From Mycolicibacterium sp. P1-18 (GTDB lineage: Bacteria > Actinomycetota > Actinomycetes > Mycobacteriales > Mycobacteriaceae), in the NCBI RefSeq assembly GCF_008329535.1, contig NZ_NPKR01000002.1, forward strand, positions 496,001-560,000: a stretch of 64,000 nt of DNA. The letters are read 5' to 3'. This document shows, piece by piece, positions 53,864 through 63,320 of the stretch (positions are counted from its first letter, which is position 1; every line of letters starts with the position of its first letter). The notes beneath the pieces were generated by a model, which was given only the letters and a program-made list of their open reading frames with translations, was not told the origin of the DNA and made no database searches. The translations under genes and the position numbers were made by a program.

Positions 53864-54917
53864 CTTCATCTGTCCCAACTGCGGACAGCATCTGGCCTTC
53901 GAGAACTCGGTGTGCCTGTCGTGCCGCAGCCGCTTGGGCTTCTCCCTCGACGACATGGCGTTCCTGGTCATCGCGACCGGTGAGGAGAGCGAGCACGGTG
54001 GCGCGGTCGACGCCAACGAATACCGCTTGTGCGCCAATCTTCATGCGGCGGAGTGCAATTGGCTGGTCAAGGTGGCGCCGGTGCCACAGCTCTGCACCTC
54101 CTGCGCGCTGACCCGGATGCGCCCCAACGACGCGGACAAGCCGGCGATGGCCGCGTTCGCGGTGGCCGAGAAGGCCAAGCGGCGGCTGATCGTCGAGTTG
54201 GTGGATCTGAAGCTGCCGATCGTCGGTCGTGACGTCGACCCCAACTACGGCTTGGCCTTCGACCTGCTGTCCAGTGCGATGGAGAAGGTGTTCACCGGGC
54301 ACGAGAACGGCGTCATCACCCTCGATCTCGCGGAGGGTGACGACGTCCACCGCGAGCAATTGCGGATCGCGATGGCCGAGCCGTACCGCACGCTGCTCGG
54401 GCACTTCCGCCACGAGATCGGGCATTACTACTACTACCGGCTGGTGGGAGTGGCACCCGAGTACCAGGAGCGAGCCCGAGAGCTGTTCGGCAACGCCGAG
54501 GCCGACTACCAGGCCGCACTGGACCGGCACTACAGCGAGGGGGCGCCGCCCGGGTGGGAGCGCGACTACGTGTCGTCCTACGCCACCATGCATCCCGCCG
54601 AGGACTGGGCGGAGACCTTCGCCCACTACCTGCACATCCGCGACACCCTGGACACCGCCGCGGCGTTCAGCTTCGCGCCGGCCGGCGCGACGTTCGAACG
54701 ACGGAATCTGGGGCCCAGCGGATTCGACTCCATCATCGACCTCTGGCTACCCCTGTCATGGGCGCTGAACATGGTGAACAGGTCCATGGGCCACGACGAT
54801 CTGTACCCGTTCGTGTTGCCGGCCAAGGTGCTGGAGAAGATGCGCTTCATCCACACCGTCATCGACGAGGTGACCTCCGACCCGGTCAAGCTGGCCGCGG
54901 CCAGGGGCACCGGCTAG
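53856..54917 (+). CDS. Zinc-ribbon putative metallopeptidase
   Basis: A 353-residue protein. The N-terminus is a zinc ribbon with CPNCG (6-10) and CLSC (20-23), followed by further Cys residues (LCANLHAAEC, LCTSC). The body is a predicted zinc peptidase: His186-Glu187-x2-His190 in RHEIGHYYYY, with Glu253 in EDWAETFAHY as probable third ligand. No signal peptide is present, so it should work in the cytoplasm. It is the last gene of the four-gene cassette; a peptidase in such a cassette could mature, recycle or remove the peptide bonds made by the ligases. From memory it matches Rv2568c. Its stop overlaps by four bases the convergent SDR stop. Confidence 0.88.
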   Translation: MRDFICPNCGQHLAFENSVCLSCRSRLGFSLDDMAFLVIATGEESEHGGAVDANEYRLCANLHAAECNWLVKVAPVPQLCTSCALTRMRPNDADKPAMAAFAVAEKAKRRLIVELVDLKLPIVGRDVDPNYGLAFDLLSSAMEKVFTGHENGVITLDLAEGDDVHREQLRIAMAEPYRTLLGHFRHEIGHYYYYRLVGVAPEYQERARELFGNAEADYQAALDRHYSEGAPPGWERDYVSSYATMHPAEDWAETFAHYLHIRDTLDTAAAFSFAPAGATFERRNLGPSGFDSIIDLWLPLSWALNMVNRSMGHDDLYPFVLPAKVLEKMRFIHTVIDEVTSDPVKLAAARGTG

Positions 54918-55939
54918 CGCCCGACCAGACCGCCGTCGAGCAGGCTGCGGGCGGTGTCGACCAACGTGTCGGCCACCGGACGGGGTTGCCAGCCAAGCAG
55001 TTCGGTGGCCTTGGTGGCCGAGATCCGCTTCGGCTCGCCCAGCAGTCCGGCCAGTTCGCGCAGCGCCGGCACGAAGCGGGCACCGCCGCGCACCAGCCAG
55101 TCGGGGGCGGTCAGCCGGGGCACCCGGCGCCCCGCGGGACCCAGTCGCGACCGCAGCGTCGCGGCGGTCTCGGGGAACGACACGGGCTGACCGGCCGCGG
55201 CGAGGAATCGTTCGCCGACGGCACGGGGACTCTCCAACGCCATGACGTGCAGGTCGGCGACGTCTCGCACGTCGACCACCGCGAAGGACGCGTGTGGCAG
55301 CAGCGGGGGACGACCGTCGAGCAGTTCCTTGACGATCTGCACCGACGTCGCAAGGTCCGTCCCGAGGACGGGTCCGAAGATGCCGACCGGGTTGACCACC
55401 GTCAGCTCGAGGTCGTTGGCGGCGGCGAACTCCCAGGCGTCGCGTTCGGCAAGCGTCTTCGACCTCACGTAGGGGGAGTTCGGGGCGGCCGGGTCGGTCC
55501 AGTCGGTCTCGTCGTACGGCTTGCCCGCCGGTTTGGGGCTGTACCCGACGGCGGCGAACGACGAGGTCATCACGATCCGTCGGATCCCGGCCGCGGAGGC
55601 GGCGCGCAACACCCGCACGGTGCCCTCGCGGGCCGGCACGATGACCTCGTCCGCGTTCTCCGGCTGGCGGGCCGGAAACGGCGACGCCACGTGCAGGACG
55701 GCGTCGCACCCCTGCACGGCGGCCGCCCAGCCGTCGTCGGAGGTCAGGTCGGCCACGACGAACTCGAGCGCCGTGTCGTCCGTGGCCAGCCGCAGCGCCG
55801 CGCGCACGCCGGCCTCACGACCGGGTGCGCGGACGGTCGTCCGCACGCGGTAGCCACCTGCCAGCAGTCGCAGGATGACGTGCCCGGCCAGAAATCCCGA
55901 ACCGCCGGTGACCAGGACCAGCCTCTGACGCTCAGGCAT
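54914..55939 (-). CDS. NAD-dependent epimerase/dehydratase-family reductase (extended SDR)
   Basis: A 341-residue extended SDR resembling dihydroflavonol reductases. The nucleotide motif is TGGSGFLAGHV (about 11-21), Arg residues after the second strand (TTVRAPGREAGV) suggest NADPH, and the catalytic Tyr-x3-Lys is in YVRSK. It probably reduces a ketone or aldehyde. It overlaps the MerR stop by eight bases and is the second gene of a MerR-controlled operon, so it may detoxify the compound sensed by that regulator. ATG 55939 is chosen from this overlap. Confidence 0.88.
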   Translation of the reverse strand: MPERQRLVLVTGGSGFLAGHVILRLLAGGYRVRTTVRAPGREAGVRAALRLATDDTALEFVVADLTSDDGWAAAVQGCDAVLHVASPFPARQPENADEVIVPAREGTVRVLRAASAAGIRRIVMTSSFAAVGYSPKPAGKPYDETDWTDPAAPNSPYVRSKTLAERDAWEFAAANDLELTVVNPVGIFGPVLGTDLATSVQIVKELLDGRPPLLPHASFAVVDVRDVADLHVMALESPRAVGERFLAAAGQPVSFPETAATLRSRLGPAGRRVPRLTAPDWLVRGGARFVPALRELAGLLGEPKRISATKATELLGWQPRPVADTLVDTARSLLDGGLVGR

Positions 55940-56414
55940 GGGTGTTCGCCGCCTCGTCCTCGAGCAGGCGGGCACCGAGATCGAGGACCGTCTCGACGAT
56001 CTCGCGCTCGGCGGCCACGTCACCGGCTTCCCGCGCGGCCCACATCGTCGCCTTGGCCGTGACGTAGCGCTCCCGCAGACGCAGCCTCTCGATCTCGCCG
56101 CGCAATCTCACCGCGTGCGCCTCGAACAGCTTGCGCTGGTCGGCGGTCGCCTCGGCGCCGCGCCGGGTGTTGGCCACGTACCTCCTGATGTCGGCCACCG
56201 ACATGCCGCTTCCGCGTAGGCAACTCAGGGACTCGACGGCGCCGACGAGGTCGGCCGGATAGCGGCGGTGCCCGCTGCTGGGATCGCGGGGCACCCCCTC
56301 GATGAGGCCGATGCGCTCGTAGTACCGCAGGGTCGACTCGGCCAGCCCCGTGCGGCGCGAGACCTGCTGGATGGTGAGGTCGCGATCAGCCGTCGCGAAC
56401 GTGTCGATGGTCAT
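55932..56414 (-). CDS. MerR-family transcriptional regulator
   Basis: A 160-residue MerR-type activator. The winged helix (about 13-60) has IQQVSRRTGLAESTLRYYERIGLIEG; a dimerisation helix follows (about 85-135). There is no conserved metal-binding cysteine cluster (one Cys near 65), so it probably senses an organic or electrophilic compound. It is the first gene of an operon with an NADPH-type reductase. An 18-bp perfect palindrome sits in a 19-base promoter spacer directly upstream, the classic MerR arrangement. The predicted transcript begins at the ATG. Confidence 0.92.
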   Translation of the reverse strand: MTIDTFATADRDLTIQQVSRRTGLAESTLRYYERIGLIEGVPRDPSSGHRRYPADLVGAVESLSCLRGSGMSVADIRRYVANTRRGAEATADQRKLFEAHAVRLRGEIERLRLRERYVTAKATMWAAREAGDVAAEREIVETVLDLGARLLEDEAANTHA

Positions 56415-56420
56415 GACGTC

Positions 56421-56451
56421 AGTGTGCCGAACTTGAAGCGCTTCAAGTCAA
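56421..56451 (-). promoter_or_regulatory. MerR operator within a 19-base-spacer promoter
   Basis: ACTTGAAGCGCTTCAAGT (56431-56448) is a perfect 18-bp palindrome. On the minus strand TTGACT (-35, 56446-56451) and CACACT (-10, 56421-56426) are 19 bases apart, the over-long spacing MerR proteins correct by twisting DNA. The predicted start is at the ATG, 56414. Confidence 0.8.
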
Positions 56452-56512
56452 GCCTCGGTCACCGATCGGTCACGGCGTCGGCGCGGCAGCCGACCTCCGG
56501 GCCGATCGTTTC

Positions 56513-56518
56513 TAGGCT
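56513..56518 (+). promoter_or_regulatory. -10 element (TAGGCT) of leaderless DUF3097 gene
   Basis: TAGGCT ends seven bases before the GTG at 56526; no Shine-Dalgarno sequence is present, so the mRNA is probably leaderless. Confidence 0.45.
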
Positions 56519-56525
56519 CGTCGAC

Positions 56526-57362
56526 GTGAACGATCGATACGGCTCCGACATCCTGGCCCGAGACCCGCACGCCGCACGGCGGGTGCGCTCCACCGAGATG
56601 GCGGCCGAACTCGGACTGGTCGTCGAGGACGTCGAGACCGGCTACGTCGGGGCCATCGTGCGGGTGGAGTACGGCCGAATGGTGCTGGAGGACTTCGACG
56701 GGCACCGGCGTCCCTTCACGGTGGGACCCGGGTTCCTGGTCGACGGCAAACCGGTGATCCTGACGCCACCCAGGGGCAAGGCGCCCGCGGCGCCGACGCG
56801 GACGGCGTCCGGTTCGGTCGCCGTCGCCAACGCCCGCGCGCGCACGGCCCTGGCCAGCCGGATCTACGTCGAGGGCCGCCATGACGCCGAACTCGTCGAG
56901 CAGGTCTGGGGCGCCGACCTTCGCGTCGAAGGCGTGGTCGTCGAATACCTCGGCGGCGTGGACGATCTCGCGGCCATCGTGGCCGACTTCGACCCGGGTC
57001 CCGGCCGCCGGCTCGGCGTCCTCGTCGACCATCTGGTGACCGGATCGAAGGAGGCCCGCATCGCCGAGTCGGTGCGGCGGGGCCCCGGCGGGGCGCACAC
57101 CTTGGTGGTCGGCCACCCCTACGTGGACGTGTGGCAGGCGGTGAAGCCGGCGCGGCTCGGCCTCGAACGCTGGCCCGTCGTCCCACGCAGCATCGAGTGG
57201 AAGCACGGCATCTGCGACGCACTGGGCTGGCCGCACGCGACCCAGGCCGACATCGCCGGCGCCTGGCGTCGCATCCGCGGCACGGTCCGGGACTGGAACG
57301 ACCTGGAGCCCGCGCTGATCGGCCGGGTCGAGGAACTCATCGACTTCGTCACCACCGGGTAG
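56526..57362 (+). CDS. DUF3097 family protein
   Basis: A 278-residue protein of the actinobacterial DUF3097 family, function unknown. The N-terminal third (about 30-85) looks like a small beta domain. The C-terminal two thirds begin with RIYVEGRHDAELVEQVWG (Glu116, Asp120) followed about 50 residues later by LGVLVDHLVTGSKEARIAE (Asp168), a spacing and pattern resembling the metal-binding motifs of TOPRIM domains in primases and nucleases. That link is my inference. GTG 56526 is supported by the -10 position. It is divergent from the MerR operon and not obviously part of a larger operon. Confidence 0.82.
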   Translation: MNDRYGSDILARDPHAARRVRSTEMAAELGLVVEDVETGYVGAIVRVEYGRMVLEDFDGHRRPFTVGPGFLVDGKPVILTPPRGKAPAAPTRTASGSVAVANARARTALASRIYVEGRHDAELVEQVWGADLRVEGVVVEYLGGVDDLAAIVADFDPGPGRRLGVLVDHLVTGSKEARIAESVRRGPGGAHTLVVGHPYVDVWQAVKPARLGLERWPVVPRSIEWKHGICDALGWPHATQADIAGAWRRIRGTVRDWNDLEPALIGRVEELIDFVTTG

Positions 57363-57401
57363 TGGTGGACGCCGACCCGGTAATGGGACATCATCCGTGG
57401 C

Positions 57402-57797
57402 ATGTCCGCGCCCCCACCGCCGCCGTCGTCCGACTGGAACCCCTCGAACCCGTCGCTGCCGCCGCCCGTCGGTGACTACGGCGGCTACGGCGGCTACCCG
57501 CCGCCGCCGCCCCCGCCGTACGGGGGTTACCCGCCGCCGTATCCGGGGCAGTTCGGGGTGGACGCGTGGGGCCGGCCCCTCTCGGACAAGAGCAAGCTCG
57601 TCGCCGGGCTGCTGCAGCTGTTCCTGGGCACCTTCGGCATCGGGCGGTTCTACCTGGGCTACAACGGCATTGCCATCGCCCAGCTCGCCGTGAGCCTGCT
57701 GACCTGTGGCATCGGCGCGATCTGGCCGTTCGTCGACGGCATCCTCATCCTGGTCGGCAAGGTGCAGGACCCCAGCGGACGGCCGCTGCGCGAGTGA
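57402..57797 (+). CDS. TM2 domain membrane protein with Pro/Tyr-rich start
   Basis: A 131-residue protein. Residues 1-50 are rich in Pro, Gly and Tyr and probably unstructured on the cytoplasmic side. A TM2 domain follows: SKLVAGLLQLFLGTFGIGRFYLGYNGIAIAQL, a second helix with a Cys, and WPFVDGILIL. TM2 proteins are small two-helix membrane proteins of unknown role. ATG at 57402; no strong ribosome binding site, and a weak -10-like CATCAT at the spacing of a leaderless start. Confidence 0.85.
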   Translation: MSAPPPPPSSDWNPSNPSLPPPVGDYGGYGGYPPPPPPPYGGYPPPYPGQFGVDAWGRPLSDKSKLVAGLLQLFLGTFGIGRFYLGYNGIAIAQLAVSLLTCGIGAIWPFVDGILILVGKVQDPSGRPLRE

Positions 57798-57814
57798 AGT
57801 GGTAAGCCTGTCCC

Positions 57815-59146
57815 GTGGCTGATGGTCTGTTCGACGTGACGCCCGAGCCGGGCGACGGCGAGGGCATCCCCGGTGGCGGACCGTCGTCCCCGCTCGCCGT
57901 TCGGATGCGCCCCGAGAGCCTCGACGAGGTGGTCGGGCAGGATCATCTGCTGCGCGACGGCTCACCCCTGCGGCGGCTCGTCGACGGGTCCGGGGCGGCG
58001 TCGGTCATCCTGTACGGCCCACCGGGGACGGGGAAGACGACGCTGGCCTCGCTGATCTCCCAGGCGACCGGCCGGCGCTTCGAGGCGCTCTCGGCGTTGT
58101 CGGCGGGGGTCAAGGACGTGCGGGCGGTCATCGACGTCGCGCGTCGGGCTGCGGTGCACGGCAAGCAGACCGTGCTGTTCATCGACGAGGTGCACCGCTT
58201 CTCCAAGACCCAGCAGGACGCGCTGCTGGCCGCGGTCGAGAACCGCATCGTGCTGCTGGTGGCGGCGACGACGGAGAACCCGTCGTTCTCGGTGGTGGCG
58301 CCCCTGCTGTCGCGCTCGCTGATCCTGCAGTTGCAACCGTTGGGCGCCGACGCGGTGCGGGCCGTCGTCGAGCGCGCGGTCGCCGATCCCCGAGGTTTGG
58401 GCGGAACGGTGTCGATCGACGCCGACGCGGTCGAACTGCTCGTGCAACTCGCCGCCGGTGACGCGCGCCGCGCCCTGACGGCGCTGGAGGTCGCGGCCGA
58501 GGCCGGCGACCGGGTGACCGTCGAGGTCATCGAGCAGTCCCTGGACAAGGCGGCCGTGCGGTACGACCGCGACGGCGACCAGCACTACGACGTGGTCAGC
58601 GCGTTCATCAAGTCGGTGCGCGGATCGGACGTCGACGCGGCGCTGCACTACCTGGCGCGGATGCTGACCGCGGGGGAGGACCCCCGCTTCATCGCCCGGC
58701 GGCTGACGATCCTCGCCAGCGAGGACGTCGGCATGGCCGACCCGACGGCGTTGCTCACCGCGGTCGCCGCCGCGCAGACGGTGCAGCTGATCGGCATGCC
58801 GGAGGCGCAACTGACGCTGGCCCACGCCACCGTGCACCTGGCGACCGCCCCGAAGTCGAACGCCGTGACGACCGCGCTAGGGGCGGCGATGGGCGACATC
58901 AAGGCGGGCAAGGCGGGATTGGTGCCCCCGCACCTGCGGGACGGCCACTACTCCGGCGCCGCGGCGCTCGGCAACGCGCAGGGCTACTCGTACCCCCACG
59001 ACGACCCGGACGGCATTGTGGCGCAACAGTATGCGCCCGACGACCTGGTCGGCGTCGACTACTACCGGCCGACGACGCACGGCGCGGAACGCGACATCGC
59101 CGGCCGGCTCGACAAGCTCCGCGCGATCCTGCGCCGGCGACGCTGA
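57815..59146 (+). CDS. rarA: Replication-associated recombination ATPase RarA
   Basis: A 443-residue AAA+ ATPase of the RarA/MgsA/WRNIP1 family that acts at stalled replication forks with SSB. Walker [10 protein letters not shown] (about 68-76), Walker B FIDEVHRF (about 122-129), sensor I ATTENPSF and sensor II in [10 protein letters not shown] are intact; the C-terminal tetramerisation region contains EDVGMADP and PKSNAV. From memory it matches Rv2559c. GTG start, with TAAGCC (57803-57808) at the spacing of a leaderless promoter. A perfect 18-base-pair hairpin follows the gene. Confidence 0.95.
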   Translation: MADGLFDVTPEPGDGEGIPGGGPSSPLAVRMRPESLDEVVGQDHLLRDGSPLRRLVDGSGAASVILYGPPGTGKTTLASLISQATGRRFEALSALSAGVKDVRAVIDVARRAAVHGKQTVLFIDEVHRFSKTQQDALLAAVENRIVLLVAATTENPSFSVVAPLLSRSLILQLQPLGADAVRAVVERAVADPRGLGGTVSIDADAVELLVQLAAGDARRALTALEVAAEAGDRVTVEVIEQSLDKAAVRYDRDGDQHYDVVSAFIKSVRGSDVDAALHYLARMLTAGEDPRFIARRLTILASEDVGMADPTALLTAVAAAQTVQLIGMPEAQLTLAHATVHLATAPKSNAVTTALGAAMGDIKAGKAGLVPPHLRDGHYSGAAALGNAQGYSYPHDDPDGIVAQQYAPDDLVGVDYYRPTTHGAERDIAGRLDKLRAILRRRR

Positions 59147-59156
59147 CCCGGAAATG

Positions 59157-59202
59157 CACTCAGGGCTGCGATTCTGGTGGAATCGCAGCCCTGAGTGGTT
59201 TT
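59157..59202. terminator. Strong bidirectional terminator between rarA and glsB-type gene
   Basis: Perfect 18-base arms at 59157-59174 and 59180-59197 around a five-base loop, followed by GTTTT on the plus strand. It separates the convergent rarA and GlsB/YeaQ-type genes. Confidence 0.88.
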
Positions 59203-59210
59203 CGAGGGGA

Positions 59211-59498
59211 CTAGCGGCGCAGAGCGCCCGTGCGGCGTCGGCCCATCAGGCCGGCCACCAGGGCCACGCCGAGGGCGGCCACGACGACCTGGACGAGCAG
59301 TTCCATCCAGTCGATGCCGTTGGTCGCGGTCGGGATGCCGAGCTGGCGAGCCAGCCAGGTACCGATGAGCGCCGACACGATGCCGACGAGGATCGTGACG
59401 AGCAACCCGATCGGCTGCTTGCCGGGAAGGACCAGTCGTCCCAGCAAGCCGATGATGGCGCCGATGACGATCGCGGTGATGATGCCTGTGGGAGTCAT
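59211..59498 (-). CDS. GlsB/YeaQ/YmgE-family small membrane protein
   Basis: A 95-residue protein with three predicted helices (about 6-22, 29-52, 66-86) and a conserved GAIIGLLGRLVLPGKQPIGLLVTILVGI segment, the mark of the transglycosylase-associated/GlsB family. These proteins are often stress-induced, but their biochemical role is unknown and the transglycosylase label is not evidence of activity. It is monocistronic, ending at the strong shared terminator. A TTGACG on the minus strand (59563-59568) is a possible -35. Confidence 0.88.
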   Translation of the reverse strand: MTPTGIITAIVIGAIIGLLGRLVLPGKQPIGLLVTILVGIVSALIGTWLARQLGIPTATNGIDWMELLVQVVVAALGVALVAGLMGRRRTGALRR

Positions 59499-59597
59499 TG
59501 GAGGTCACTTTCGTCGGGGGGTACGAGGTGCGTTGAGCTGGAACAGAAGTACCCACGCCGCGCGTCAATAAACGTCGCCGTGAAACGAAGCGGGACG

Positions 59598-59603
59598 TAA
59601 TCT
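59598..59603 (+). promoter_or_regulatory. -10 element (TAATCT) of leaderless yjbQ
   Basis: TAATCT ends seven bases before the GTG at 59610, so the transcript probably begins with the start codon. Confidence 0.45.
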
Positions 59604-59609
59604 CGGGAC

Positions 59610-60011
59610 GTGAACACCGAGCTGATCGACGTCGACACCTCCCGCCGCCGCACCGTCGACCTGACCGACGCCGTCCGCACGTTCTGCCGGTCGCGTGGCG
59701 ACGGCCTGTGCAACGTCTTCGTCCCGCACGCGACGGCCGGCGTCGCCATCCTCGAGACCGGTGCCGGCTCCGACGATGACTTCGTCGACGCCCTGGAGCG
59801 GCTGTTGCCGCGCGACGACCGCTACCGCCATTCGCACGGCTCGCCGGGACACGGTGCCGACCACGTACTGCCGGGCATCGTCGCACCGTCGGTCACGATC
59901 CCGGTCGCGGCGGGCCAACCGCTGCTCGGCACCTGGCAGAGCGTGGTGCTCGTCGACCTGAACGTGGACAACCCGCGCCGCAACGTCCGCATCAGCTTCG
60001 TGGGCGGGTGA
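59610..60011 (+). CDS. yjbQ: YjbQ/UPF0047 family protein
   Basis: A 133-residue single-domain protein of the UPF0047 (YjbQ) family, seen as a compact trimer in related structures. FVPHATAGVAILE, GHGADHVLPGIV and the C-terminal GTWQSVVLVDLNVDNPRRNVRIS are the family blocks; conserved His residues form a putative metal or phosphate site. Some members have weak thiamine-phosphate synthase activity in vitro, but the physiological role is open. From memory it is Rv2556c, two genes from alaS in other mycobacteria. GTG start fits a leaderless mRNA. Confidence 0.9.
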   Translation: MNTELIDVDTSRRRTVDLTDAVRTFCRSRGDGLCNVFVPHATAGVAILETGAGSDDDFVDALERLLPRDDRYRHSHGSPGHGADHVLPGIVAPSVTIPVAAGQPLLGTWQSVVLVDLNVDNPRRNVRISFVGG

Positions 60012-60046
60012 GCCGCGCCCTTGCCAGGTTGATCGTGATGGGCCGG

Positions 60047-60052
60047 TAGTGT
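60047..60052 (+). promoter_or_regulatory. Candidate -10 (TAGTGT) of alaS-ruvX-mltG
   Basis: TAGTGT lies about 57 bases upstream of the alaS GTG. A -35 at standard distance was not found. The leader would contain AAGGA as ribosome binding site near 60096. Confidence 0.3.
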
Positions 60053-60108
60053 GATGCGGTCGAGAATCGGCGCCGGGCAAGACACCAAGTGATTAAGGAC
60101 AGCAGCAC

Positions 60109-62799
<2,691 letters not shown>

Positions 62800-62804
62800 C
62801 CTCC

Positions 62805-63320
62805 TTGACCGACACCGACGACCGTCAGCCCGACCGGCCCGGTGGTGACGACCCCGGACGCGGACGACGGCTCGGAGTCGACGTCGGCACCGTACGGATC
62901 GGCGTGGCCACCAGCGATCCCGACGGCATCCTGGCGACGCCGGTGGAGACCGTGGCGCGCGACCGCCGCAACGTCAAGGGCAAGCACATCCGCCGCCTGG
63001 CGCAACTCGCCGAGGAGTACACCGTCGTGGAGGTCGTCGTCGGCCTGCCACGCACCCTCGCCGATCGCACCGGGCCCTCGGCACTGGACGCGATCGCCGT
63101 CGCCGACGCACTCGCCGCCAGAATCGCCCCGGTCCCCGTGCGGCTCTCCGACGAGCGACTCACCACCGTCACCGCCCAGAGGTCGCTCCGGGAAGCCGGC
63201 GTCCGCGCGAAGGGACAGAAATCCATGATCGACCAGGCAGCCGCCGTCGGCATCCTGCAGACCTGGCTGGACCAGCGGCGAGACGTGCTGGCCAAGAGCG
63301 GTGGAGCGGCCGATGCCTGA
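62805..63320 (+). CDS. ruvX: Holliday-junction resolvase-like YqgF/RuvX
   Basis: A 171-residue RNase H-fold protein of the YqgF family, implicated in 16S rRNA 5' end maturation and possibly junction cleavage. [13 protein letters not shown] (first Asp), [10 protein letters not shown] and DERLTTV are the family blocks; the last acidic residue is in [12 protein letters not shown] at 62805, five bases after the alaS stop, is the likely start because the polar N-terminal extension resembles that of mycobacterial relatives I remember (Rv2554c); a GTG at 62842 is out of frame. It overlaps mltG by eight bases. Confidence 0.9.
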   Translation: MTDTDDRQPDRPGGDDPGRGRRLGVDVGTVRIGVATSDPDGILATPVETVARDRRNVKGKHIRRLAQLAEEYTVVEVVVGLPRTLADRTGPSALDAIAVADALAARIAPVPVRLSDERLTTVTAQRSLREAGVRAKGQKSMIDQAAAVGILQTWLDQRRDVLAKSGGAADA

